The notes below the pieces were generated by a model. It was not told the origin of the DNA. It saw only the letters and a program-made list of their open reading frames with translations, and ran no database searches. Shown in pieces: positions 53,167 through 61,917 of a stretch of DNA of 64,000 nucleotides. The stretch comes from Oceanotoga teriensis. GTDB taxonomy: Bacteria > Thermotogota > Thermotogae > Petrotogales > Petrotogaceae. Location of the stretch: NCBI RefSeq assembly GCF_003148465.1, contig NZ_QGGI01000011.1, positions 1-64,000 of the forward strand, given 5' to 3'. The position numbers were made by a program, and so were the translations under genes. Positions within the stretch are counted from its first letter, which is position 1. Every line of letters starts with the position of its first letter.

Positions 53167-53940
53167 ATGGAACAATGGTTTACCATAGAAAAGATAGATG
53201 ATGAAACATTTGCTATAAGTGAATATGGTCATTGGGAAAAAATGCATTCATATCTAATTGTTGGAAATGAAAAAGCATTATTAATAGATACAGGTTTAGG
53301 TATTGGAAACATAAAAAAAGAGGTAGAAAAACTCACCAATCTCCCTATAATAGTTTTAACTACACATTTTCATTGGGATCATATAGGGGATCATAAAAGA
53401 TTTGATGAAATATATATAAATGAGCTTGAAAAAGATTGGTGTTTAGAAAAATTTCCAGTACCAGAAAAAATAGTAAAAAATAATTTAGAACCTAAAAATT
53501 TCAGTAAAAAACCTCCAGAAGAATTTGATTTAGAGGAATATAAAATTTTTAAAAGTGATAAAGTAAAATATATAAAAGATGATCAAATAATTAATATAGG
53601 AAATCGTGAAATAAGGGCTATGCATACTCCAGGTCATTCTCCTGGGCATATGTGTTTTTTTGAAGAAGAAAGAGGATATCTCTTTACAGGTGATCTCATA
53701 TATAGCGGTACATTATACGCCTTTTATCCAACAACTGATCCTATAAAATTTAAAAATTCAGTTGAAAAAATAAGTAAAATAAAAGGAATAAAAAAAATAT
53801 TGCCAGCACATAATGAATTAAAAATAAATATTGATATCATAGATGAAATATTAAAAGCATTTGAAAAGATAGAATCTGAAAATAGATTAGAACAAGGAAA
53901 TGGAATATTTCAATTTTCAAATTTTAAGATTCATATATAA
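53167..53940 (+). CDS. Metallo-beta-lactamase fold hydrolase
   Basis: The 257-residue protein has the metal-binding motif THFHWDHIGDH near 61-71, further ligands in HTPGHSPGHM near 155-164, GDLIYSG near 177, and PAHNE near 217. These features place it with the glyoxalase II/thiolesterase-like MBL hydrolases; the substrate is unknown. It lies 12 bp after rlmD with TAGAGGTGG upstream and ends the transcript that starts before the TPR gene, or a shorter one. Confidence 0.85.
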   Translation: MEQWFTIEKIDDETFAISEYGHWEKMHSYLIVGNEKALLIDTGLGIGNIKKEVEKLTNLPIIVLTTHFHWDHIGDHKRFDEIYINELEKDWCLEKFPVPEKIVKNNLEPKNFSKKPPEEFDLEEYKIFKSDKVKYIKDDQIINIGNREIRAMHTPGHSPGHMCFFEEERGYLFTGDLIYSGTLYAFYPTTDPIKFKNSVEKISKIKGIKKILPAHNELKINIDIIDEILKAFEKIESENRLEQGNGIFQFSNFKIHI

Positions 53941-53965
53941 AATATTTAAATAAAAAATAATATAG

Positions 53966-54016
53966 AACTCCAAAATAGATTTGTAATTTTTATCTTCTAT
54001 TTTGGAGGTTTTTTTA
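53966..54016. terminator. Bidirectional terminator between the MBL gene and tetR
   Basis: CTCCAAAATAGA (53968-53979) pairs with TCTATTTTGGAG (53996-54007) across a loop of about 16 nt, followed by T-rich tails on both sides. It separates convergent genes. Confidence 0.82.
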
Positions 54017-54622
54017 TTATATTTTGACTTGAAAAGTCTTCAAATAAGTTATTATAGATTTTTCGCTTTCCGAAGTTAAAGAATAGCTACCTTTATGAAG
54101 GCACCAATCAAAAACCATTCCTCTACCTAAACGCATACATACTTCAGATACTTCTTCAGGGTTAAAATTAGGCAGAAATTCTCCGGCTATAATACCTTTT
54201 TCAAGAGATTCTTTAATTAAAACATAAGGGTATCTTTTAGAACATAAAGAATATCTATCTTCGCTTGTAAGTAAATGGGTATAAGCATCGGCTACAAACC
54301 TCCAACCTAAATCTTCAATAAGAATATTTGCCCTATTAAAAAGTTTTAAAATCCTATCTAAATTATTCTCATAAACTATATTTTCTATATTTTCAGCAAT
54401 CATGGAGTCTATTTGAATATAAGATTTTTCCAATATTTTTTCTTTAGAATCAAAATAATGATAAAAAGTACCTATAGAAACATTGGCTTTATTACAAATA
54501 TCTTTTATTTTAACTTTTTTAATTCCTTTGCTTTTAAATAATTCTAAAGCTATTTCAGTTATTTTAAACTTAGTATTTATAGCTTGTTTTTGTCTGTTTG
54601 TTAGATTATTCAACTTTTTCAC
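54017..54622 (-). CDS. TetR-family transcriptional regulator
   Basis: The 201-residue protein has the TetR DNA-binding domain at residues about 17-65 (ALELFKSKGIKKVKIKDICNKANVSIGTFYHYFDSKE in outline), with the recognition helix VSIGTFYHYF, and a helical ligand-binding C-terminal part. It is divergent from the flavoprotein-reductase-membrane protein operon. A dyad that fits a TetR site lies over that operon's start site, so this regulator probably represses it until a small molecule binds. Confidence 0.9.
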   Translation of the reverse strand: MKKLNNLTNRQKQAINTKFKITEIALELFKSKGIKKVKIKDICNKANVSIGTFYHYFDSKEKILEKSYIQIDSMIAENIENIVYENNLDRILKLFNRANILIEDLGWRFVADAYTHLLTSEDRYSLCSKRYPYVLIKESLEKGIIAGEFLPNFNPEEVSEVCMRLGRGMVFDWCLHKGSYSLTSESEKSIITYLKTFQVKI

Positions 54623-54631
54623 CTCGCATTA

Positions 54632-54660
54632 ATTATATATTTTTTTTTTAAGATATACAA
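54632..54660 (-). promoter_or_regulatory. Promoter of the tetR gene
   Basis: On the minus strand TTGTAT (54660-54655), a 17-bp spacer and TATAAT (54637-54632). It is close to the start codon, so the leader is very short. Confidence 0.6.
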
Positions 54661-54749
54661 ATATTATCAAAATAATGGATATTTATGCAAATAATTGGAA
54701 AAAATGTAAAATAAGTTAAAAAAACTTTAATTTAATCTTTGTGAAGAAT

Positions 54750-54778
54750 TTGACAATATTTTTTTGTAATGATAAAAT
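54750..54778 (+). promoter_or_regulatory. Promoter of the redox operon
   Basis: TTGACA (54750-54755), a 17-bp spacer and TAAAAT (54773-54778), a strong promoter directly before the dyad operator. Confidence 0.82.
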
Positions 54779-54784
54779 TCCATT

Positions 54785-54809
54785 GAACTTAATTCGGTGA
54801 ATTAAATTC
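54785..54809 (+). promoter_or_regulatory. Candidate TetR operator
   Basis: GAACTTAATTC (54785-54795) and GAATTAAATTC (54799-54809) are inverted copies with one mismatch and a 3-bp spacer, covering the expected transcription start. Size and position fit repression by the divergently encoded TetR protein. Confidence 0.65.
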
Positions 54810-54832
54810 GATATATTAAAAGGGGGAATTTT

Positions 54833-56365
54833 ATGAACTATGATGTAATCATTATAGGTGCTGGAAATGGTGGATTATCAACTGCTACTAAATTAGCAAT
54901 AAATGGCAAGAAAGTTTTAGTATTAGAAAAACATAATATACCTGGAGGGTGTGGAACAAGCTTTAGAAGGGGAAGATTTGAATTTGAGGTTGCACTTCAT
55001 CAATTGAGTTCTATGGGAAGTTCAGAAAAACCTGGTCCATTAAGAGAACTTTTTAAAGAATATGGAATAGAAGACAAAATAGAGTGGATTCCTATAGAAT
55101 CATTGTTTAAAGTTAATTTTCCAGATGGAAAAGGAGTATCTCTGCCAGCTAATAGGAAAGATGCTGAAAAATTATTAAAAGAAAAATTTCCTGATGAATC
55201 CGAAAATATTACAAATTATTTTGATACAGTGTATAACTTTAGTATAGAAACTGACAAATTTGCAGAAATGCAGGCTAATTCTGTTAATGAACCAAGTAAA
55301 TTAAAAAAAATAATGATAAAACAATTTTTTAGTAAAAAATTTCCGACGCTTGCAAAATATGCATTAAAAAGTACTCAAGAAGTTTTGGACGAATTTTTCA
55401 AGAGTGTAGAATTACAATTATGTGTGAATGCGTATTGGTGTTTTATGGGAATGCCTCCTAATAGATTTCCTTTTTCAATACTTGCAAGATGTACTTATAT
55501 TTATATGGAAGATAAACCATATTATCTTAGAGGTGGATCACAAGTTATTTCACAAGCTCTTGCTGATACTATAAGAAATAATGGAGGAGAAATAAAATAT
55601 AATTGTGGAGCAAAACAAATACTTATAAAAAATGGTAAAGCTTATGGAGTGATAGATGAGTTTGATAATGAGTATAAATGTGATTTTGTTGTATCAGGAA
55701 TATCTCCGATAGAAACGTATTTTAATTTAATAAAAACAGAAGAAAGTGTGAAACAGGCTAAAGAATATTTAAAGAGTTATACAGTTGGAATATCTGCTTT
55801 AACATGTTTTATTGGATTAGATTGTACACCTAAAGAAATTGGATTTACAGATAGTTTTAATTTAAATTATGAAAATCTTGATTGTAATGAATCATTTCAA
55901 AATGCATATAAATTAATGCCAGATATAGATCCGCTTATAAATACCTGTTATACAGTAGATGATCCAAAAGTTTCTCCAGAAGGAACTACAGTTATAACAG
56001 CTGGTACTTTAAAATATGGAAAAGCATGGATGGAACTATCTGCCGAAGAATATTATGAAACTAAATATAAAGCGGGCAATATGATAATAGATCGTTTAGA
56101 AAAAAAATATCCTGGATTTCGTTCACATATAGAAGAGTTCGAAGTTGCGACTCCATTAACCCATATGAGGTATTTAAAACATCCACAAGGTGCTATATAC
56201 GGATTTGAACAAGATTTGAAATCAAGTGTTTTTTTCTTTCCAAGAGAAGAATATATAAAGAATTTAACTTTTTCAAATGGTTGGGTAAATATATGTGGAT
56301 TTGGGCCAAACTATCTTTATGGAAGCACAGTTGCGGATAAGATTCTTAAAGGAGTTGAAAAATAA
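54833..56365 (+). CDS. CrtI/retinol-saturase-type FAD-dependent oxidoreductase
   Basis: The 510-residue flavoprotein belongs to the phytoene desaturase/carotenoid isomerase/retinol saturase superfamily. It has the dinucleotide motif DVIIIGAGNGGLSTATKLA at residues 3-21, LEKHNIPGGCGTSF, the flavin region PYYLRGGSQVISQAL near 228, and the C-terminal WVNICGFGPNYLYGSTVADKI. The family adds or removes hydrogens on hydrophobic polyene or enone substrates. No carotenoid genes occur here, so a different lipid or steroid-like substrate is likely. GGGGG precedes the ATG. The gene overlaps the reductase by 1 bp. Confidence 0.85.
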   Translation: MNYDVIIIGAGNGGLSTATKLAINGKKVLVLEKHNIPGGCGTSFRRGRFEFEVALHQLSSMGSSEKPGPLRELFKEYGIEDKIEWIPIESLFKVNFPDGKGVSLPANRKDAEKLLKEKFPDESENITNYFDTVYNFSIETDKFAEMQANSVNEPSKLKKIMIKQFFSKKFPTLAKYALKSTQEVLDEFFKSVELQLCVNAYWCFMGMPPNRFPFSILARCTYIYMEDKPYYLRGGSQVISQALADTIRNNGGEIKYNCGAKQILIKNGKAYGVIDEFDNEYKCDFVVSGISPIETYFNLIKTEESVKQAKEYLKSYTVGISALTCFIGLDCTPKEIGFTDSFNLNYENLDCNESFQNAYKLMPDIDPLINTCYTVDDPKVSPEGTTVITAGTLKYGKAWMELSAEEYYETKYKAGNMIIDRLEKKYPGFRSHIEEFEVATPLTHMRYLKHPQGAIYGFEQDLKSSVFFFPREEYIKNLTFSNGWVNICGFGPNYLYGSTVADKILKGVEK

Positions 56366-57531
56366 TGTCAGATTTAAAAGAAATGATAATAAGAACGATG
56401 CCTAATGGAAAAGAAACTTTAAATGAAATAAAAGTTTTGAAAAAAACTGGTTATGATTATAGCCTTGAAAAAGGAAAGGTAGAGAAAACAATAAATAGAT
56501 TGCATAGAGATAATTTAAAATTAATAGTATCTGAAATAAGAAATATTAATGAAAATGCAAAAACATTTAGATTGATAACAAAAAATGAATATCTGCCAGT
56601 TTTTCAAAGTGGACAATATATAAATTTATTTGTTGAAATAGATGGAGTTAGAACAAGTAGACCATATAGTATATGTTCTTCAAATAAACAAAGAGCATAT
56701 TATGAAATTACAGTTGCAAGAATACAAAATGGATTTGTTTCAGATTATTTTTTAGATAAAGTGAAAGTTGGAGATGAATTTGAAGCTAATGGCCCAGCCG
56801 GAGTATTTCATTTCAATCCTGCTTTTCACAATAAAAATAATGTTTATATAGCAGGTGGAAGTGGTATTACTCCTTTTATAAGTATGATAAAAGAAGTTAC
56901 AGAATCAGGATTGGATAGAAATATTCATTTGATTTATGGCTGTCGTGATGAAGATAATATTTTATTTAAAGAAGAATTGGAAAGAATACAAAATAAACAT
57001 TCAAATTTTAAATTTTCTGTTATTTTATCAGAAACAAAACAAACATACAAAGGATTGAAAGGATTTATAGATGAAAAATGTATTAAAAATCTTATAAAAG
57101 ATATAAAAAATAAAACATATTATATATGTGGTCCACAAATAATGAACGATTTTGTAGTTAATGAATTAGAGAAAATGAATATAAAGAAAAGTATGATCAG
57201 AAGAGAAATGTTTGGAAGTAGACAAGATATTCAAAATGAACCAGGATGGCCGAAAAATTTATCAGGTAATGAAACTTTTAAAATTAAAATAAATGATAAA
57301 AAAGAGATAGAAGCGTTTAGTAAAGACTCATTATTAACAACTCTCGAGAAAAATGGTATAAGAGTAAATGTATGTTGTAGAAGTGGGGAATGCAGTCTTT
57401 GTAGAGTTCAATTAAAAAAAGGTAAAGTATTTATGCCAAGAGGAGTTTTACTTAGACATGCAGATGAAAAATTTGGATATATTCACTCTTGTAAAGCTTA
57501 TCCTATAACTGATATAGAAATATGCATCTAA
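56365..57531 (+). CDS. FAD/NAD(P)H reductase with C-terminal [2Fe-2S] domain
   Basis: The 388-residue protein has an N-terminal extension of about 50 residues, an FAD domain with RPYSICSS near 99-106, an NAD(P)-binding domain with AGGSGITPFI near 166 and a CGPQIMNDF segment near 254, then a plant-type [2Fe-2S] ferredoxin domain with CRSGECSLC near 338 and a last cysteine in HSCKAYP. This is the domain order of phenol hydroxylase/vanillate demethylase reductases. It should carry electrons from NAD(P)H, most simply to the adjacent flavoprotein or the membrane proteins. Confidence 0.9.
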   Translation: MSDLKEMIIRTMPNGKETLNEIKVLKKTGYDYSLEKGKVEKTINRLHRDNLKLIVSEIRNINENAKTFRLITKNEYLPVFQSGQYINLFVEIDGVRTSRPYSICSSNKQRAYYEITVARIQNGFVSDYFLDKVKVGDEFEANGPAGVFHFNPAFHNKNNVYIAGGSGITPFISMIKEVTESGLDRNIHLIYGCRDEDNILFKEELERIQNKHSNFKFSVILSETKQTYKGLKGFIDEKCIKNLIKDIKNKTYYICGPQIMNDFVVNELEKMNIKKSMIRREMFGSRQDIQNEPGWPKNLSGNETFKIKINDKKEIEAFSKDSLLTTLEKNGIRVNVCCRSGECSLCRVQLKKGKVFMPRGVLLRHADEKFGYIHSCKAYPITDIEICI

Positions 57532-57556
57532 ATAATATAATAATGGGGGAATTAAA

Positions 57557-58324
57557 ATGACAAATTCTGGTTTTGAAAAAAAGGGAATAAATTCTAACTT
57601 AATTTTAATTATAATGACTGGAATATTCACTGCTTTATCTATGCTCACCTCATATAATCCTATTTGGGCAAATATTCCAATCAATATCATAATACCTATA
57701 ATAGTTCTTTTGAAATTAAAAACAGTATTTTTTGAAAAATTAAAACTTTCTACTCTTCTACTCATGAGAATACTGGTTGTTTTTGCTGCTTTAAATCTTT
57801 TAAATGGACAACTGTATGTGAAAATTGTCATTATATTTTTGGTTATCAACATATTGGAAGCTACAATTACGGATTTAAAAAGAAAAAAATATTTTAATTT
57901 TATAACTGGATTAATATTGGCAATTTCAATATTTTATATGAAAGGAACATGGTTTGGAAAATATTATGATGCAAATCTTCCAACAGATATTGGAACAGTA
58001 TTTTGGTGGATTGCCTATACAATATGGAATTGGTTTTTTGTTACGAATGAATTTAGTCCTTCTATTGCAAAGTTTCATTTAGGAGTTTTAACTGCTCCTT
58101 TAATAGGAGTTTTGATAACAAGAAATCCAGGATTATGGTTAATATTTAGAGCAAATTCTTTAACTATCGCAGGTTTTATTCAAATAGCTAAAAAACAATA
58201 TTGGGAAGAAAAAATGAAAAGTGAAAAATTTGAATATTTTGTTAAAAAAACACAAAATACTTCGGCACAATTGATTTTTATGATTATCAATGTATCGCTA
58301 ATTTTATTATCTGTTTTGATTTAA
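57557..58324 (+). CDS. Polytopic membrane protein, related to the next gene product
   Basis: I do not recognise an established function. The 255-residue protein has six or seven membrane segments. Segments such as INILEATITDL and WWIAYTIWNWFFVTNEFS match INILEAVYRDF and FWILAYGIWNISYCYNAIS in the following gene product, so the two are paralogues. The second of these resembles DUF5692, which would extend to this one. GGGGGAATT precedes the ATG. As third gene of the TetR-controlled operon it may hold the redox enzymes at the membrane or handle their lipophilic substrate. Confidence 0.65.
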   Translation: MTNSGFEKKGINSNLILIIMTGIFTALSMLTSYNPIWANIPINIIIPIIVLLKLKTVFFEKLKLSTLLLMRILVVFAALNLLNGQLYVKIVIIFLVINILEATITDLKRKKYFNFITGLILAISIFYMKGTWFGKYYDANLPTDIGTVFWWIAYTIWNWFFVTNEFSPSIAKFHLGVLTAPLIGVLITRNPGLWLIFRANSLTIAGFIQIAKKQYWEEKMKSEKFEYFVKKTQNTSAQLIFMIINVSLILLSVLI

Positions 58325-58342
58325 AGGATGGGGGGGAATTAA

Positions 58343-59266
58343 ATGTTCTTTTTTGATAAAATAAATTTATCTTCTTTTATTGCTGCTTTATTAGTATTAT
58401 TGGGTTTGATATTAATAAATGAAATAACAAGAAGAAATAAATGGATATCAATATCTGTATATATAATAATGCCTATAATATTAACAATGACTGTATGGCC
58501 AAAGACTGCTGGGGCGGGAACATCTTCTGGATACTGGTTTGCATGGGTTAAAACTTATTCTGCTTTAATAGGAGTAATAGGGTTTATGGCTTTAAGATAT
58601 ATAAAAAAATTAGAAAATAATAAATTTATGCTACTTTTTCCAGGTCTTATATTATCAATAAATATATTGGAAGCAGTTTATAGAGATTTTGAATGTTTTA
58701 GTAAAACGGGAATTATAGAAAATGGTTTATATATGTTGGGGGGACCTTGGAATATAATAAATGGAATTGCTGGAATAATAAATATATTAACCATAACAGG
58801 TTGGGGATATATAAGAATTTCAAGAAACAAATCAAAGGATATGGTTTGGGCAGATCAATTATGGTTTTGGATTTTAGCATATGGAATTTGGAATATATCA
58901 TATTGTTATAATGCAATATCTGATAGATCTTTTTATGCAGGGTTTATACTTATTTTATCTTGTGTAATTGCAGAATTTTTTGTAAAAAAAGGTATATGGC
59001 TTCAACATAGAGCACAAACTTTAGCAATATATACAATGTTTACATTAACTTTTCCAAGCTTTGCCAGCAACTCTATTTTTGCAGTAAAATCATCTCATAA
59101 ACCAGAAGCTTTACTCTTGCTAAGTATATTATCATTGATCATGAATGTTTCTGTATTAATATATGAAATATATACTATTAAAAATAATAAATTAAATCCA
59201 TTCAAAAATGAGATATATACGAAATTAAAATCTTATAAAAAGAATTTAAAACAAAATAAACTTTAA
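58343..59266 (+). CDS. DUF5692-like polytopic membrane protein
   Basis: The 307-residue protein has about eight membrane segments. The opening LLVLLGLILINEITRRNKW, the loop WPKTAGAGTSSGYWFAWVKTYSAL and the conserved IWNISYCYNAISDRSFY fit my memory of DUF5692, a family without assigned function; this was not checked by search. It shares several motifs with the preceding gene product. GGGGGGG precedes the ATG and a strong terminator follows, closing the operon. Confidence 0.65.
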   Translation: MFFFDKINLSSFIAALLVLLGLILINEITRRNKWISISVYIIMPIILTMTVWPKTAGAGTSSGYWFAWVKTYSALIGVIGFMALRYIKKLENNKFMLLFPGLILSINILEAVYRDFECFSKTGIIENGLYMLGGPWNIINGIAGIINILTITGWGYIRISRNKSKDMVWADQLWFWILAYGIWNISYCYNAISDRSFYAGFILILSCVIAEFFVKKGIWLQHRAQTLAIYTMFTLTFPSFASNSIFAVKSSHKPEALLLLSILSLIMNVSVLIYEIYTIKNNKLNPFKNEIYTKLKSYKKNLKQNKL

Positions 59267-59268
59267 AC

Positions 59269-59301
59269 AAAAAGGTAGAGAATTAAAATCTCTACCTTTT
59301 T
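59269..59301 (+). terminator. Terminator of the redox operon
   Basis: AAAAAGGTAGAGA (59269-59281) pairs with TCTCTACCTTTTT (59289-59301) around a 7-nt loop, the T-run continuing to 59303. Confidence 0.9.
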
Positions 59302-59380
59302 TTATTAAAAAATATTTATTTTTGACTCATTTTTATAAAAATTTGTTAAAATATTATTATGTATAAAAGTGAGGTGATTT

Positions 59381-61417
59381 ATGAAAAACAAATCTACTTT
59401 AAAATATTTTTTTATTATTTTAATAATAATAGTGACATATTCTATTATAAGTTTAATTGCAAATTATTTTAGCATAATGAACATGGCATATGAAGAAAGA
59501 AAAAGAGAATTAATAAATTTAGTTGATTTAGTTGATAATGTTTTCGAATACCATATAAATCTTGTAAAAAACGATATAATAACTTATGAAGAAGCTAAAT
59601 TGAGATTATATGATCTAATACAGGATATTAATTATGAAGATAGCAATTATATATTTACTTTAAATTTAAATGGAGAAGTAGAAATACCCTTTACAAAATA
59701 TGAAAAAGGAGATAATCTTTTAAATTCACAAGATATAAATGGAAAATACTTAATAAAATCATTTATAGATATAGTAAAAAATCATGATGAAGGATATTTA
59801 GAATATTATTGGGAAAATCCAGCTAATGGACAAATTGAAAACAAACTTTCTTATGTAAGAATAATAAAAGAATTAAATTGGTTTTTTGGAACTGGAATAT
59901 ATTTAGATGATCTTCAAAAAAAAGTAAATCAACAGTTCATATCTGAATCTATATACCTTTTATTATTTTTAATTTTATTAATAATAATTATATTTATTGT
60001 ATATAAAAAGCAGCAAAAAAATTTAAAACTTCTATTAGAGAAAATAAATAATTATTCTGAAAAAAATTTAGAAACAGATTTTTATATAAATTCTAATGAT
60101 GAAATAGAATTAATATCTATGAAATTAAATAAAATGGCAGATAATATAAATCTTTTAATAAACAGTTTAGAAGTAAAAAATCAAGAAAATAGTGTGCTGA
60201 ATGAAAAGTTAATTGAAAATGAGAATAAACTTTTAAAAAATAATGAAGAATTAAAATCTGCAAATGAAGAAATGTATGCAATAAATGAAGAACTTGAACA
60301 ATCTTATACAGAAATAAATATACTTATCAATAAAATTGAAAATTTAATATTAGTTATGTATTTAAATTATGAAAATGTAGAAGATTTTTTTCTTAATATT
60401 TTTTATATACTTGAACAGTTTATAACTGAATTTGATTATGGTGCAATTCTGTTGAAAAAAAATGATAAAATTGAATTTTTAGAAACCATTGGACATGATA
60501 AAGAATTATTAAATTCAATTTATTTGAATTCTAAAAAAATAAAATTATATGAAGAGGTAATAGAAATAGAATCTTTAAAATTATATGAAGATAAATTTGA
60601 TGAAGAAACTATAAAAATAATAAACAAAGCTATAAAGCCTCATAGAAGAACATTGATAATCCCTATAAAATCTAAAAATAAATTATATGGAAATATAGGA
60701 CTTGATATATCATCAGACAAAAAAGAGAGTGAATTTTCGAGAATATCTATTGATTTTTCAAAATATTTTGCAAGTTTAATACAATTATATTTAACAATAC
60801 AAGAATACAATGATGAAATAAATACTTCATACCTAAGTTTTGCAAGAAAATTAGCGGATCTTGCAGAATCTTATGATGATGAAACTGGGAACCATATTTT
60901 AAGAGTTGGTAAATTGGCTGGTTTTATAGCACAAAAGATGGGATTAAATGTAAAAAAAATCAAAGAAATAGAAGATTTTGCTCCATTACATGATATAGGT
61001 AAAATATATATAAGTAAAGAAATTTTGAAAAAACCTGGTAAGTTGACATCAGAAGAATGGAAAGAAATGAAGAAACATACTTCATATTCATATAGATTAC
61101 TTGGAGGTGATAAACATTTTGAAACGGCTTTAAATATTTCATTATATCATCATGAAAAATATAAAGGTGGAGGTTATCCTTTTAATATTTCAGGAGAAAA
61201 AATTCCAATAGAAGCTTCTATAGTATCTTTAGTAGATGTTTATGATGCCTTAAGGTCTAAAAGGCCATATAAAGAAGCTTATACTCATGAAGAATCATTA
61301 AAAATAATATTTGATGGTACACAGAGGACAAAATCTTCAGATTTTGATCCAAAAATATTAAAAGTTTTAAAACAATATGAAAAAGAAATAAAAGAATTAT
61401 GGGACAAATTAAATTAA
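59381..61417 (+). CDS. Cache-HAMP-HD-GYP cyclic-di-GMP phosphodiesterase/sensor
   Basis: The 678-residue receptor has a membrane helix at about 7-30, an extracytoplasmic single-Cache domain (about 35-185; NWFFGTGIYLDDL), a second helix (about 190-207), a HAMP-like region, a long coiled coil (about 265-315), a GAF-like domain (about 325-465), and a C-terminal HD-GYP domain. The HD-GYP motifs are HILRVGKLAGFIA, PLHDIGK and HHEKYKGGGYP. HD-GYP domains degrade cyclic di-GMP, so this should couple an extracellular ligand to second-messenger level. GTGAGGTG precedes the ATG. Confidence 0.9.
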   Translation: MKNKSTLKYFFIILIIIVTYSIISLIANYFSIMNMAYEERKRELINLVDLVDNVFEYHINLVKNDIITYEEAKLRLYDLIQDINYEDSNYIFTLNLNGEVEIPFTKYEKGDNLLNSQDINGKYLIKSFIDIVKNHDEGYLEYYWENPANGQIENKLSYVRIIKELNWFFGTGIYLDDLQKKVNQQFISESIYLLLFLILLIIIIFIVYKKQQKNLKLLLEKINNYSEKNLETDFYINSNDEIELISMKLNKMADNINLLINSLEVKNQENSVLNEKLIENENKLLKNNEELKSANEEMYAINEELEQSYTEINILINKIENLILVMYLNYENVEDFFLNIFYILEQFITEFDYGAILLKKNDKIEFLETIGHDKELLNSIYLNSKKIKLYEEVIEIESLKLYEDKFDEETIKIINKAIKPHRRTLIIPIKSKNKLYGNIGLDISSDKKESEFSRISIDFSKYFASLIQLYLTIQEYNDEINTSYLSFARKLADLAESYDDETGNHILRVGKLAGFIAQKMGLNVKKIKEIEDFAPLHDIGKIYISKEILKKPGKLTSEEWKEMKKHTSYSYRLLGGDKHFETALNISLYHHEKYKGGGYPFNISGEKIPIEASIVSLVDVYDALRSKRPYKEAYTHEESLKIIFDGTQRTKSSDFDPKILKVLKQYEKEIKELWDKLN

Positions 61418-61432
61418 AAGGAGATATATTAT

Positions 61433-61894
61433 ATGGTAAATATGTTTTTATATCGCAATGATATAAATGATTTATATATTTTTGAAGAAAATAATAAAAT
61501 AATTAATATATCATATGGTCCAATGAATATTGAATATATAGAAAAAGAAACAGATTTAATAAAAGAAACTTATAAACAAATTAAAGAATATATGAATGGA
61601 AAAAGAAGGAATTTTGAGATTCCATTACAAACAAAGGGGACAGTATTTCAAAATAAGGTTTGGGAAGAATTAAAAAAAATACCTTATGGAAAAACAGTAT
61701 CTTATAAATATATAGCAGAAAAAATTAACAACCCAAAAGCTTATAGAGCTGTTGGAATGGCCAATAATAGAAATCCGATATCTATAATAATTCCATGTCA
61801 CAGAGTAATAGGTGAAGATGGTTCATTAGTGGGCTATGGCGGTGGGCTGCATATAAAAAGAGAACTTCTAAAAATAGAGGGAATATTAATTTAA
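61433..61894 (+). CDS. ogt: Methylated-DNA-[protein]-cysteine S-methyltransferase
   Basis: This suicide repair protein transfers alkyl groups from O6-alkylguanine to its own cysteine. In 153 residues it has an N-terminal ribonuclease-H-like domain, the helix-turn-helix FQNKVWEELKKIPYGKTVSY, and the active site IIPCHRVIG near 120-128. AAGGAGATAT lies upstream. It starts 15 bp after the HD-GYP gene and 23 bp before the peptidase gene, so the three may be cotranscribed. Confidence 0.93.
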   Translation: MVNMFLYRNDINDLYIFEENNKIINISYGPMNIEYIEKETDLIKETYKQIKEYMNGKRRNFEIPLQTKGTVFQNKVWEELKKIPYGKTVSYKYIAEKINNPKAYRAVGMANNRNPISIIIPCHRVIGEDGSLVGYGGGLHIKRELLKIEGILI

Positions 61895-61917
61895 AACTTT
61901 TAAAATTGGAGGTTTAT

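Noticed and set aside
54833-56365. Carotenoid biosynthesis cluster around the CrtI-like gene
   Set aside because: No phytoene synthase, GGPP synthase or cyclase gene is present nearby, and the neighbours are a reductase and unassigned membrane proteins.
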